In this document: one piece after another, positions 8,641 to 16,602 of the stretch
Position numbering within the stretch: the stretch's first letter is position 1
Layout of the letters: each line of letters starts with the position of its first letter
Assembly (NCBI RefSeq): GCF_042646385.1
Contig: NZ_JBHRTO010000001.1
Coordinates: 124,001 to 188,000 of the forward strand
Length of the DNA: 64,000 bases
Direction: 5' to 3'
Source of the DNA: Cypionkella sinensis
Lineage (GTDB): Bacteria > Pseudomonadota > Alphaproteobacteria > Rhodobacterales > Rhodobacteraceae
Notes under the pieces: generated by a model
Database searches by the model: none
What the model saw: the letters and a program-made list of their open reading frames with translations, nothing else
Told to the model about the DNA's origin: nothing
Position numbers and translations under genes: made by a program

Positions 8641-9762
8641 GTGCCGCCGTTCGACCGTTCCACCGACCCAAGCCTGCGCGCGCTCGAGGCTTTGCGCGGC
8701 TATGCCTCGGTGATCGTGGTGCTGCACCACTTCGCTCTGGGCTTTGTGCCGGGGTTTAAAGCCCAGATGTCCGAAGGCCTGCCGGCTTACAGCTTGGGAT
8801 GGCTTCTGAACGGCACCGGGGCGGTCTATGTGTTCTTCCTGCTGTCAGGCTTTGTGCTGACACTCGCGTATTTTGAAAGCGGCGACGCAAAGGCTCTGCT
8901 GCGTGCCGCAGTCAAGCGGTTGCCCCGGCTTTGGCCCCCCGCAGCTTTTGGCGTCTTGTTGGGCTATTTGGCGCTGCGGCTGCACCTCAATGAAAATGTG
9001 GCGGCCTCGGCGCTGTCCGGCTCGGACTGGCTGGCGCATTTCGCCTATGCCGATCAGACGCACGAGGTCAGCCTGCTGCGCGCGGCCAAGGAAAGCGTCG
9101 CATTGTTCCTGCGCTATCGCACATTGCAGTTCAACTCGAACCTGTGGACGATGGTTGTCGAGTTCTATGGCAGCCTGCTCGCGCTGTTTACCGCCTTTGC
9201 CATCGCAGGATTGTGGCGCCCCGCGCGGGCAGGGGCTGCGCGCTTGAACCTTGTCAAACTGGTTCTGGTGGTGATCGTTATTGGCCTCAACCTGCTTATT
9301 CCACGCGGGTTTGGCTGGATGTTCACGCTGGGTGCAGGGCTAGCCTATTCCTTTATCCACCGCCGTTTTCTGCCAAGATCCGTGGCGATGTGTTTGGGCG
9401 TGCTGGGATTGATCCTTGTCGGCGCGCCGGTGGACGGACAGTCGATGCTTGGGGCGACGCTGATCGTGCTGTGTGTCACCACGCCGGGCGCCGCGCCGCG
9501 CTTTCTGCTTGCTGGTTTCAGCCAAAGCCTCGGTCGCTGGTCGTTCCCGCTCTATATCACCCACACTATCGGCATCCTGACGCTGGGCAGTTTTGTCTAT
9601 GTTCAGACCGCGCCCTATGGCGCAGCCGTGCAACTGCTGACCGCCTTTATCGCCACCTGGGCCTTCGCCATCGCCTTCGCCTATCCCGTCCTGCGGTGGG
9701 AGGCATGGTATCTGCCGCGCCTGAACCGCCAGATCCGACGGCTGTTTGCGGGCAATTCCTAA
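8641..9762 (+). CDS. Acyltransferase 3 family membrane protein (OafA/YrhL-like)
   Basis: About 373 residues with ten or so hydrophobic segments and the acyltransferase-3 N-terminus: LRALEALRGYASVIVVLHHF (the RG and VxxxH elements), FFLLSGFVLTL, and a C-terminal SFPLYITHT-like element. Members move acyl groups from cytoplasmic donors to exopolysaccharide, lipid or peptidoglycan acceptors; the acceptor here is unknown. I prefer the GTG at 8641 because the only earlier in-frame start is a TTG at 8599 with a weak upstream region. Stands alone between divergent ynjF and the next small operon. Confidence 0.8.
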   Translation: MPPFDRSTDPSLRALEALRGYASVIVVLHHFALGFVPGFKAQMSEGLPAYSLGWLLNGTGAVYVFFLLSGFVLTLAYFESGDAKALLRAAVKRLPRLWPPAAFGVLLGYLALRLHLNENVAASALSGSDWLAHFAYADQTHEVSLLRAAKESVALFLRYRTLQFNSNLWTMVVEFYGSLLALFTAFAIAGLWRPARAGAARLNLVKLVLVVIVIGLNLLIPRGFGWMFTLGAGLAYSFIHRRFLPRSVAMCLGVLGLILVGAPVDGQSMLGATLIVLCVTTPGAAPRFLLAGFSQSLGRWSFPLYITHTIGILTLGSFVYVQTAPYGAAVQLLTAFIATWAFAIAFAYPVLRWEAWYLPRLNRQIRRLFAGNS

Positions 9763-9808
9763 TTTTTCGTTAAAATGCCCATACCAACCCATTGAATCCA
9801 AACAACTT

Positions 9809-9830
9809 AAAAAGGTCCCGAGTTGGGACC
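9809..9830 (-). terminator. Rho-independent-like hairpin with A-run (points to minus strand)
   Basis: AAAAA then GGTCCC-GAGTT-GGGACC. Read on the minus strand it is GGTCCCAACTCGGGACC followed by a T-run. The same 22 bases occur at 42917 downstream of murD. Here no minus-strand gene ends nearby, so it may serve the plus-strand acyltransferase as a simple barrier or be a dispersed element. Confidence 0.5.
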
Positions 9831-9891
9831 GTTACAAACCCCTTCCAAAACCCCCCGCGCACCCTAGGTTGAGAATTAAAGGAGAGCCGCC

Positions 9892-10296
9892 ATGCAAATC
9901 GTCACCCTCTACATCCTAACCGCGCTGATCTTTCTGATCCTTGACGCCATCATGCTGACCCTGCACATGCAACCCCTGTTCCGTCGGCACTTGGGCGACC
10001 AGTTGCTGACCGACATCCGCTACGTCCCCGCCGCCGCCTTCTACGCAGCCTACGTGGCCGGCCTGCTGTATCTGGTGTCGATCCCCGGCCTGAAAGACGA
10101 CACCCCGGTGTTCTTGCCCGCAGCAATTCTGGGCGCGATGGCCTACGGCACCTATGAATTCACCAGCTACGCGATTATGAAAGCATGGTCCCCCGAGATG
10201 GTCGCCACCGACGTGATCTGGGGCACCTTCCTGACGGCGTTCTCTGCATGGGGCGGCGTTTATCTGACCAAATTGATCTTCAAAGGCCTGCAATGA
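9892..10296 (+). CDS. DUF2177 family membrane protein
   Basis: 134 residues with four hydrophobic segments. The pattern LDAIMLTLHMQPLFRRHLG near the N-terminus, then YVPAAAFYAAYVAGLLYLVSIPG and YGTYEFTSYAIMKAWSPEMV, is that of DUF2177, a widespread alphaproteobacterial inner-membrane family without known activity. Strong RBS AAAGGAG before the ATG. Its stop overlaps the ATG of the following ArsC-like gene (ATGA). Confidence 0.85.
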   Translation: MQIVTLYILTALIFLILDAIMLTLHMQPLFRRHLGDQLLTDIRYVPAAAFYAAYVAGLLYLVSIPGLKDDTPVFLPAAILGAMAYGTYEFTSYAIMKAWSPEMVATDVIWGTFLTAFSAWGGVYLTKLIFKGLQ

Positions 10297-10616
10297 TCCT
10301 CTACGGCATCTCCACCTGCGACACCTGCAAGAAAGCCCTGAAAGCGCTGGAGGCTGCAGGCAAATCCGTGACCTTCCGCGATGTCCGCGCCAACCCGCTT
10401 TCGGCGGCCGAGATTGACCGCATTGTCCAGGAATTTGGCGACCGCGCGGTGAACAAACAGTCCACCACCTATCGCGGCTTCAGCGATTTCCTGAAAGCGT
10501 CAGAACCCGAGGCACAAATCGCCAGCCAGCCCGCGGTGATGAAACGCCCGGTGATCGAGTCGGGCGGCAAGCTTTACCTCGGCTGGGACGACGCCGTGCA
10601 GGCGGCGCTTCTGTAA
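10293..10616 (+). CDS. ArsC/Spx-family thioredoxin-fold protein
   Basis: 107 residues starting MILYGISTCDTCKKALKAL, with the Cys-x-x-Cys of the ArsC/Spx/YffB family, then RDVRANPLSAAEI and a C-terminal KRPVIESGGKLYLGWD. The arsenate-reductase Arg pattern around KRPV is similar to YffB/Spx proteins, so the true activity may be redox signalling or a reductase other than for arsenate. Start chosen by the 4-bp overlap with the DUF2177 gene; an upstream in-frame extension lies in that gene. Confidence 0.8.
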   Translation: MILYGISTCDTCKKALKALEAAGKSVTFRDVRANPLSAAEIDRIVQEFGDRAVNKQSTTYRGFSDFLKASEPEAQIASQPAVMKRPVIESGGKLYLGWDDAVQAALL

Positions 10617-10621
10617 GGAAA

Positions 10622-10641
10622 GCGGCCCCCGAAAGGGCCGC
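10622..10641. terminator. Bidirectional hairpin between ArsC-like gene and csp
   Basis: GCGGCCC-CCGAAA-GGGCCGC, a perfect 7-bp stem between two convergent stop codons. It is followed by TTC on one side and preceded by AAGGAA on the other, so it can work weakly for both transcripts. Confidence 0.6.
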
Positions 10642-10650
10642 CTTCATATC

Positions 10651-10857
10651 TTAAAGCAAGCGCAGATCGCCCGCGGATTCCTTGCCGTCACGACCAGATT
10701 GCAGCTCGAAGCCGATCTTCTGGTTGTCATTCAGGCCCTTCAACCCGGCGCGCTCGACTGCCGAGATGTGAACGAAGATATCTTTCCCACCATCATCGGG
10801 CGCAATAAAGCCATAGCCCTTTGTGCTGTTGAACCATTTTACGGTGCCGGTCGGCAT
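10651..10857 (-). CDS. Cold-shock family nucleic-acid chaperone
   Basis: 68 residues, a single cold-shock domain with RNP1 KGYGFIAP and RNP2 DIFVHISAV. Such proteins melt RNA secondary structure and are abundant in Rhodobacteraceae. The start MPTGTVKWF is canonical. An RBS-like GGAGAGACGG precedes the ATG. Which paralog this is cannot be told from the sequence. Confidence 0.93.
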   Translation of the reverse strand: MPTGTVKWFNSTKGYGFIAPDDGGKDIFVHISAVERAGLKGLNDNQKIGFELQSGRDGKESAGDLRLL

Positions 10858-11005
10858 TCCGTCTCTCCTATCTCAACCCCCCCGAGGCGATATTACCGCG
10901 GGCCGTGCAATCCAGGTCTTCCGGGCCAAGCAGGCGTTCAGAAAGTCTGTCGTCACTGATGAAATCATGCCAAACCTTAGGCGAAAATCAAGCACGGAGA
11001 TTCGG

Positions 11006-11362
11006 GTGAGAAATGCTGCACTGACTTTGGGCGTGATTGGCGGTGTTTTGGCAATGATTGTTGGGTTTTTTGGCTATGGTTACACCGAACTCATCGAAAA
11101 ACACGGCGCAATTGGCGAGTTGGGCCAGCAGGTCGATCATCCGCTGATGATCAAGCTCGCCAGTTTTCTTGCGCCCATCCTTGCGATTGCGGGTGCTGCG
11201 ATGGCGCGGTCGCAGAATATTCCGGCTGGTATCCTGATGCTGGCGGCGGCCTTGGGGATTTTCGTGGCTTTTGGGTTTGGCGTTTTCACCATGTTCCCGA
11301 TTGCGATGTGCGGGCTTGGTGGCGTGCTGGCACTGGCGGCGCGGCAACCCGACAGCCATTAA
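11006..11362 (+). CDS. Small hydrophobic membrane protein of unknown function
   Basis: 118 residues with about four hydrophobic segments (LTLGVIGGVLAMIVGFFGYG, LASFLAPILAIAGAAMA, ILMLAAALGIFVAFGFGVFT, PIAMCGLGGVLALAA). I do not recognise a named family; a DUF4064-like membrane protein is possible. The GTG at 11006 is preferred because ACGGAGA lies 7-8 bases upstream and it begins with VRNAALTLG; an ATG at 10967 would add 13 charged residues. Stand-alone gene, divergent from csp. Confidence 0.6.
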   Translation: MRNAALTLGVIGGVLAMIVGFFGYGYTELIEKHGAIGELGQQVDHPLMIKLASFLAPILAIAGAAMARSQNIPAGILMLAAALGIFVAFGFGVFTMFPIAMCGLGGVLALAARQPDSH

Positions 11363-11420
11363 ACAAGGGCCGCCTCGGGGGGCATCGAGCCCCCGCTCGG
11401 CGGCTCTGCCGGGGACCGGT

Positions 11421-11502
11421 TTCATCTTGGCTCAAATACTCCCGCCGGAGGCTTCTGCGGCAGCCGCGGAGCCTCCGGCGGGAGTATTTAGGCCAATGTG
11501 AA
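11421..11502. repeat. Dispersed palindromic element, copy 1
   Basis: About 82 bp with near-complete dyad symmetry: arms AAATACTCCCGCCGGAGGC and its complement around a short GC loop, plus outer arms TTCATCTTGG / CCAATGTGAA. The same element is at 40497-40581. Both copies lie between convergent genes (here an 118-aa membrane protein and thrS), so a bidirectional terminator role is likely. Confidence 0.85.
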
Positions 11503-11513
11503 ATGGCTTGTGG

Positions 11514-13460
11514 TCAGTGCCCGGCGGGCGGCAGGGCGGCAAAGCCGAATTCAGCCAAGGCTTGATCCAGCGTCATCGTCTCGGTGCGGGTATCGCCCAA
11601 GCGGCGGACGGAGACCGTGCGCTCTTCGACCTCTTTCATGCCGACGGCGAGGATCACCGGCACTTTGCCCACCGAATGTTCGCGCACCTTGTAGTTGATC
11701 TTCTCATTCCGGGTGTCGGCTTCGGCCCGCACGCCTGCCTTGATCAGGGCATTGGTGATTTCATGCACGAACGGGTCGGCATCCGAGACGATCGAGGCGA
11801 CGACGACCTGACGCGGTGCCAGCCAGAACGGCAGTTTACCGGCGTAGTTTTCGATCAGGATGCCGATGAAGCGCTCGAAACTGCCCAAGATCGCGCGGTG
11901 CAGCATATAGGGGCGGTGTTTCGCGCCATCCTCGCCGACATATTCCGCATCCAGCCGGTTCGGCAGGTTGGGGTCGACCTGGAAGGTGCCGCACTGCCAT
12001 TCACGGCCAATCGCATCGGTCAGTTTGAAATCCAGTTTCGGGCCATAGAACGCGCCATCGCCGGGGTTGATCTGGTAGGGCAGGCCGAGGTTCTCGATGG
12101 CCCCTTTCAGCGCGCCTTCGACCTTGTCCCATGTCTCATCCGAGCCGATGCGGACATCGGGGCGGGTGGAAAGCTTGATGTCGAATTTGTCAAAGCCAAG
12201 GTCTTTGTAGACTGAGGACAGCAGGGCGATGAAGGCCGCGCATTCGCTCTCGATCTGATCTTCGGTGCAGAAGATATGCGCATCGTCTTGCGTGAAGCCA
12301 CGCACGCGCATCAGCCCGTGCATGGAGCCAGAGCTTTCGTAGCGGTGGCAAGACCCGAATTCTGCCAGCCGCAGCGGCAGGTCGCGGTAGGATTTAAGCC
12401 CTTGATTATACACCTGCACATGGCAGGGGCAGTTCATCGGCTTCAGCGCGTTGATGCGCTTTTCCTTGGCACCTTCTTCGTCGACCTCAACGATGAACAT
12501 GTTCTCGCGGTAAGCTTCCCAGTGGCCGGATTTCTCCCACAAAACCCGGTCCACCACTTGCGGGGTCTTGATTTCCTTGTAGCCCGCCGCCTTCTGACGC
12601 CCGCGCATGTAGTCTTCCAACTGGCGATAGACCGTCCAGCCGTTCGGATGCCAGAACACCATGCCGGGGGCTTCGTCCTGGATGTGGAACAGGTCCATCT
12701 CGCGGCCCAGCTTGCGGTGGTCGCGCTTGGCGGCCTCTTCCAGCATGGTCATATGCGCCTTCAGATCGTCGCGGTTCTTGAAGGCAAGGCCGTAGATGCG
12801 CTGCAACATCGGGCGGCTGGCATCGCCCAGCCAATAGGCCCCGGCGACGTGCGTCAGCTTGAACGCATCGGCCGGGACTTGGCCGGTGTGCTGCAAATGC
12901 GGGCCACGGCAGAAATCCTGCCAGTTTCCGTGCCAATACATCCGCAGGTCTTCGCCTTCGGGGATGCGGTTGATCAGTTCGACCTTGAACGGCTCGTTCT
13001 TGTCTTCATAGAATTTGATCGCGCGCGCGCGGTCCCAGACTTCGGTGCGCACCGGATCGCGGGCGTTGATGATCTGCTTCATCTTGGCCTCGATCTGGCC
13101 AAGGTCTTCGGGCGTGAAGGGTTCCGCCCGGTCGAAATCGTAAAACCAGCCGTAATCGCGCACAGGACCAATGGTGACTTTCACATCCGGCCAGATTTCC
13201 TGCACCGCGCGCGCCATGATATGTGCGGCATCGTGGCGGATCAGTTCCAGCGCCTGCGCGTCATCCGCCAGCGTGTGAATGGCGATGCTGGCGTCGGCGT
13301 GGATCGGCCATTGCAGATCGTAATGCGCGCCATTGACCGTGGCGGAAATCGCTTTCTTCGCCAGGCTGGTCGAGATGCCAGCGGCCACTTCGGCAGCGGT
13401 GACGCCGCGCGCATATTCGCGCTTGTTGCCATCAGGGAATGTGAGGGAAATCTGGGACAT
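11514..13460 (-). CDS. thrS: Threonyl-tRNA synthetase
   Basis: A 648-residue class II synthetase. Order: TGS domain (about 1-62), editing domain with HDAAHIMARAV (the HxxxH zinc/editing motif, about residue 75), then the catalytic core with NCPCHVQVYNQG (zinc Cys), RLAEFGSCHRYE (motif 2) and LHRAILGSFERF (motif 3), and a C-terminal anticodon-binding domain. Charges tRNA-Thr and clears Ser-tRNA-Thr. Start supported by GAGGAGG upstream. Full family length, no disruption. Confidence 0.98.
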   Translation of the reverse strand: MSQISLTFPDGNKREYARGVTAAEVAAGISTSLAKKAISATVNGAHYDLQWPIHADASIAIHTLADDAQALELIRHDAAHIMARAVQEIWPDVKVTIGPVRDYGWFYDFDRAEPFTPEDLGQIEAKMKQIINARDPVRTEVWDRARAIKFYEDKNEPFKVELINRIPEGEDLRMYWHGNWQDFCRGPHLQHTGQVPADAFKLTHVAGAYWLGDASRPMLQRIYGLAFKNRDDLKAHMTMLEEAAKRDHRKLGREMDLFHIQDEAPGMVFWHPNGWTVYRQLEDYMRGRQKAAGYKEIKTPQVVDRVLWEKSGHWEAYRENMFIVEVDEEGAKEKRINALKPMNCPCHVQVYNQGLKSYRDLPLRLAEFGSCHRYESSGSMHGLMRVRGFTQDDAHIFCTEDQIESECAAFIALLSSVYKDLGFDKFDIKLSTRPDVRIGSDETWDKVEGALKGAIENLGLPYQINPGDGAFYGPKLDFKLTDAIGREWQCGTFQVDPNLPNRLDAEYVGEDGAKHRPYMLHRAILGSFERFIGILIENYAGKLPFWLAPRQVVVASIVSDADPFVHEITNALIKAGVRAEADTRNEKINYKVREHSVGKVPVILAVGMKEVEERTVSVRRLGDTRTETMTLDQALAEFGFAALPPAGH

Positions 13461-13585
13461 ATCGTCCTCCTCGTCGTTTTGGCGCCTACGAAACGCCCGG
13501 TTGCGGGTTATGTGGGCGGGGTTTTGCCTATGGTGCGTGGTGTTGTCAACCGCAGCCCGCTATGGTGGAGAAAAAGTGAGGCCGC

Positions 13586-14341
13586 ATGACCAAACCGCAT
13601 CAGTTGACCACGCCGCAGGGCCGCCAGATTGCCTATCATCACACCAAAGGGCAGGGGCCTTGCGTGGTGTTTCTGGGCGGCTTCAAATCCGACATGACCT
13701 GCACCAAGGCGATCTACTTGCAGGATTGGGCAAAGGCGCAGGGGCAAAGTTTTCTGCGGCTGGATTATTCGGGCCATGGCGTGTCCTCGGGCGATTTTCT
13801 GGATGGCGCGATCGGCGACTGGTTCGAGGATGCCTTGGCGGTGATCGAGGCCGTCACCTCCGGCCCCTTGGTGCTGGTCGGCTCCTCCATGGGCGGGTGG
13901 ATTTCGCTGCTGGTGGCCCGCGCGATCCCGCAGCGCATTGTGGGGCTGGTGGGTATCGCCGCGGCCCCGGACTTCACCGAAGACAGCATGTGGGCGGATT
14001 TCATGCCCGCCCAACGTGCTGAAATCATGGCGAAAGGCCAGATCGGTCTGCCGTCGGAATACGCCGACAGCCCCTATATCATCACCCGCCGCCTGATCGA
14101 AGAGGGGCGCAACCGGCTGGTTCTGCGCGCACCCTTGGCGCTGAACTTCCCCACCCGCCTGCTGCAAGGCACCGCGGATGTGGATGTGCCGCCCGCCGTC
14201 GCCCTGCGCCTGCTGGATCATGCCACCGGCGATGATATCCGGCTCACCTTGGTCAAAGGGGCCGATCATCGCTTCTCGACCCCCGCTTGCCTGACAATGA
14301 TCACCGAGGCAATCACCGACGTTCTGAAGGCAACCCGCTGA
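13586..14341 (+). CDS. Alpha/beta hydrolase, S33-like
   Basis: 251 residues with the alpha/beta-hydrolase order: oxyanion-hole strand CVVFLGGFKSDM, nucleophile elbow GSSMGGW (Ser about 110), acid in GTADVDVPP, and His in GADHRFS. Resembles the small serine hydrolases typical of Rhodobacteraceae; substrate unknown. Its stop overlaps the start of the next, related hydrolase gene (TGATG), suggesting an ancestral duplication or a functional pair. Confidence 0.85.
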   Translation: MTKPHQLTTPQGRQIAYHHTKGQGPCVVFLGGFKSDMTCTKAIYLQDWAKAQGQSFLRLDYSGHGVSSGDFLDGAIGDWFEDALAVIEAVTSGPLVLVGSSMGGWISLLVARAIPQRIVGLVGIAAAPDFTEDSMWADFMPAQRAEIMAKGQIGLPSEYADSPYIITRRLIEEGRNRLVLRAPLALNFPTRLLQGTADVDVPPAVALRLLDHATGDDIRLTLVKGADHRFSTPACLTMITEAITDVLKATR

Positions 14342-15057
14342 TGCCGCACCGCGAACCTTTGGTGCTGATCCCCGGCCTGATGGCGGATGCGCGGCTGTTT
14401 TTGCCGCAGATCGTGCAACTGGGGGCTGAACGCGCCATGCAGGTGGTGCTGCCCACCAAGGGCGAAACGGTCGAGCAGATGTCCGAGGCCATCCTGCCCG
14501 GCCTGCCCGAGAAATTTGCCCTGCTGGGCCACGGCCTTGGTGGCGACGTTGCCCTTGATCTGATCCGCCGCGCGGGCGACCGCGTGACCCGCGTTGTGTT
14601 GATGGCAACCGATCCCTTGGCCGAGCCGCCGCAAACCGCCGCCGCCCGCGAATCCCGCATCGTCGCGGCAAAATCGGGCCGTCTGGCCGAGGCGATGCGG
14701 CAGGAAATCCCCGCCGCGGCCATCGTCGACGCGCCGTGGCGCGATGAGATCATGGCGCTGGTGCAGGATATGGCGCTGGGTCTGGGCGAGGGCGTGTTCC
14801 TGCGCCAATCCCGCGCGCTGCAACGCCGCCCGGATCAGCAGAAAACCATGCGCCGCGTCAAACTTCCCGTTCTGGTGATCGCAGGCGAGGCGGATACGCT
14901 GGTGCCGATGCGGCGGCAAGAGTTTACCGCCAATCTGATGCCCTATGGCAAATTGCTGGTGATCGAAGCCGCAGGCCATCTCGCCAGCCTCGAACAACCC
15001 GAGGCGGTTTCACAGGCGATTGCCGCGTTTCTGGCCGGGCCGATGATGCTGCGTTAG
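14341..15057 (+). CDS. Alpha/beta hydrolase fold protein lacking the nucleophile Ser
   Basis: 238 residues beginning MPHREPLVLIPGLMADARLF, a well-known pattern of small alpha/beta hydrolases. The nucleophile elbow reads LLGHGLGGDVA: the position normally Ser (GHSLGG) is Gly. The acid (GEADTLVP) and the His (EAAGHLASLEQP) are kept. This looks like a catalytically impaired or non-hydrolytic member, possibly a partner of the overlapping active paralog upstream. The start is fixed by the TGATG overlap. Confidence 0.8.
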   Translation: MPHREPLVLIPGLMADARLFLPQIVQLGAERAMQVVLPTKGETVEQMSEAILPGLPEKFALLGHGLGGDVALDLIRRAGDRVTRVVLMATDPLAEPPQTAAARESRIVAAKSGRLAEAMRQEIPAAAIVDAPWRDEIMALVQDMALGLGEGVFLRQSRALQRRPDQQKTMRRVKLPVLVIAGEADTLVPMRRQEFTANLMPYGKLLVIEAAGHLASLEQPEAVSQAIAAFLAGPMMLR

Positions 15058-15081
15058 GGCGCGCAATGGCGACAATTTCCG

Positions 15082-15154
15082 GCGCAACCACTAGATGTTG
15101 TGTAAAATCGGATAAATTCGCGCAAAAACCACAAGTCATTCCCACGTGGGAATG
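15082..15154 (-). repeat. Intergenic repeat with TTCCCA-NN-TGGGAA palindrome, copy 1
   Basis: Contains an 18-bp perfect palindrome (15137-15154, CATTCCCACGTGGGAATG). On the minus strand it continues ACTTGTGGTTTTT and ends near GTGGTTGCGCC. A second copy with the same start and end lies at 21245-21318. It sits between the hydrolase stop and the phaZ stop. Confidence 0.6.
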
Positions 15155-15222
15155 GAAAATGCGATCCACTGCGCCTTAGTCTGGGCTGCCGAAGGCCACC
15201 GCCCCCGGCTGCAAAAGCCCGC

Positions 15223-16497
15223 TCAGGCGCCTGCCTTCACCGAAGCCAGTTTCGCCACTTTCGCCGCACCCGAATTGGCATCAATGAACGACAGCACCAA
15301 CGGGCGGATGTTCAAACGCCAGCTTTTGCCCGCGAAGATGCCGTAATGGCCTGCGCCCGGCTCAAGATGCTCGGCCTTCTTGCTATCGGGCAGGCCGGTC
15401 AGCATCCCCAACGCGGCAACACACTGGCCGGGGGCCGAGATATCGTCATTCTCGCCCTCAACCGTCATCACCGCCACCTTGGTGATCGCACCAATATCCA
15501 CCTTCTTGCCCGCCACAACGAATTCGTTCTTGGCAATCTCGCGGTTCTTGAAGATCCGCTCCACCGTCGAAAGATAGAACTCTGACGTCATATCCATCAC
15601 CGCCAGATACTCATCATAAAAGCGGTTATGCGCGTCGTGGTCCGAGGCTTCACCCTGCGCCACCCGCATGATCTGATCGCTGAACGCTTTCGAATGCCGC
15701 TCGGCATTCATCGACATGAAGCTTTGCAACTGCAACAGCCCCGGATAAACCAGCCGCCCCACGCCCTTGTATTTGAAGCCGACGCGCTGAATGGCGATCT
15801 GCTCCAACTGGCCCATGGTGATGCGGCGGCCAAAGTCGGTCACATCGGTTGCAGCCGCATCCGGGTCAATCGGCCCGCCGATCAGGGTCAGCGAACGGGG
15901 CTGCGCATCGGGGTCTTCGCCTGCCAGATAGGCAGTCGCGGCCAAGGTCAGCGGCGCAGGCTGACAAACCGCGATCACATGGGTATCCGGCCCCAGTGCC
16001 CGCATGAAATCGACCAGATACAGCGTGTAATCTTCAATATCGAACTTGCCTTCCGATACCGGAATATCGCGGGCATTGTGCCAATCGGTGATGAACACAT
16101 CAGCATCCGGCAACAGGCTGGCCACGGTGGACCGCAGCAGTGTCGCATAATGCCCCGACATCGGTGCCACCAGCAGCACCTTGCGCGCCATAGGCGCACG
16201 GCGGCGCACCTTGAACTGGATCAGATTGCCAAAGGCACGCTCAACCACCGGCACCACATCAACAAGGTGATCCTGCGCCTCTGGCCCCGGAATAGACCGA
16301 ATGCCCCAGTCGGGTTTGACCACCATGCGGGAAAAGCTGCGTTCCGTCACTTCGCCCCAGGCCGCCATCACTTGCAGCATCGGGTTCATCGTCATGGAAA
16401 ACGCCGGATAGGATGCCATGGCGCGCGCGGTGGCACCCATCCACTCATTCGTGTTACGAATGCTTTCCATCAGGTCGTAGGTCGCCATATACTTCAT
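15223..16497 (-). CDS. phaZ: Intracellular polyhydroxyalkanoate depolymerase
   Basis: 424 residues of the PhaZ type that mobilises native PHB granules. Conserved landmarks: MLQVMAAWGEVTERSFSRM, VLLVAPMSGHYATLLR, VFITDWHNARDIP, the nucleophile Cys in HVIAVCQPAP, and GENDDISAPGQ with the acid; the His is in GAGHYGIFAG. The start ATG at 16495-16497 has AAGGAG 5 bases upstream; the GTG one codon earlier is less well placed. Divergent from phaC with a CTGC-N3-GCAG site between them. Confidence 0.95.
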   Translation of the reverse strand: MKYMATYDLMESIRNTNEWMGATARAMASYPAFSMTMNPMLQVMAAWGEVTERSFSRMVVKPDWGIRSIPGPEAQDHLVDVVPVVERAFGNLIQFKVRRRAPMARKVLLVAPMSGHYATLLRSTVASLLPDADVFITDWHNARDIPVSEGKFDIEDYTLYLVDFMRALGPDTHVIAVCQPAPLTLAATAYLAGEDPDAQPRSLTLIGGPIDPDAAATDVTDFGRRITMGQLEQIAIQRVGFKYKGVGRLVYPGLLQLQSFMSMNAERHSKAFSDQIMRVAQGEASDHDAHNRFYDEYLAVMDMTSEFYLSTVERIFKNREIAKNEFVVAGKKVDIGAITKVAVMTVEGENDDISAPGQCVAALGMLTGLPDSKKAEHLEPGAGHYGIFAGKSWRLNIRPLVLSFIDANSGAAKVAKLASVKAGA

Positions 16498-16567
16498 CAC
16501 GACTCCTTGCGGGGAGAGGGCCCCGGCCCAATCTTCGCCGGGCCCCTTGGGAGGGGGCGGCGTAATG

Positions 16568-16578
16568 CTGCACAGCAG
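16568..16578. promoter_or_regulatory. Putative PhaR operator in the phaZ-phaC intergenic region
   Basis: CTGC-ACA-GCAG, a perfect palindrome 24 bp before the phaC start. The same pattern is found twice before phaP. CTGC-N3-GCAG is, as I recall, the PhaR box reported for Rhodobacter. Confidence 0.7.
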
Positions 16579-16602
16579 AAAGAATAGGGGCGAAAGATTA
16601 AC

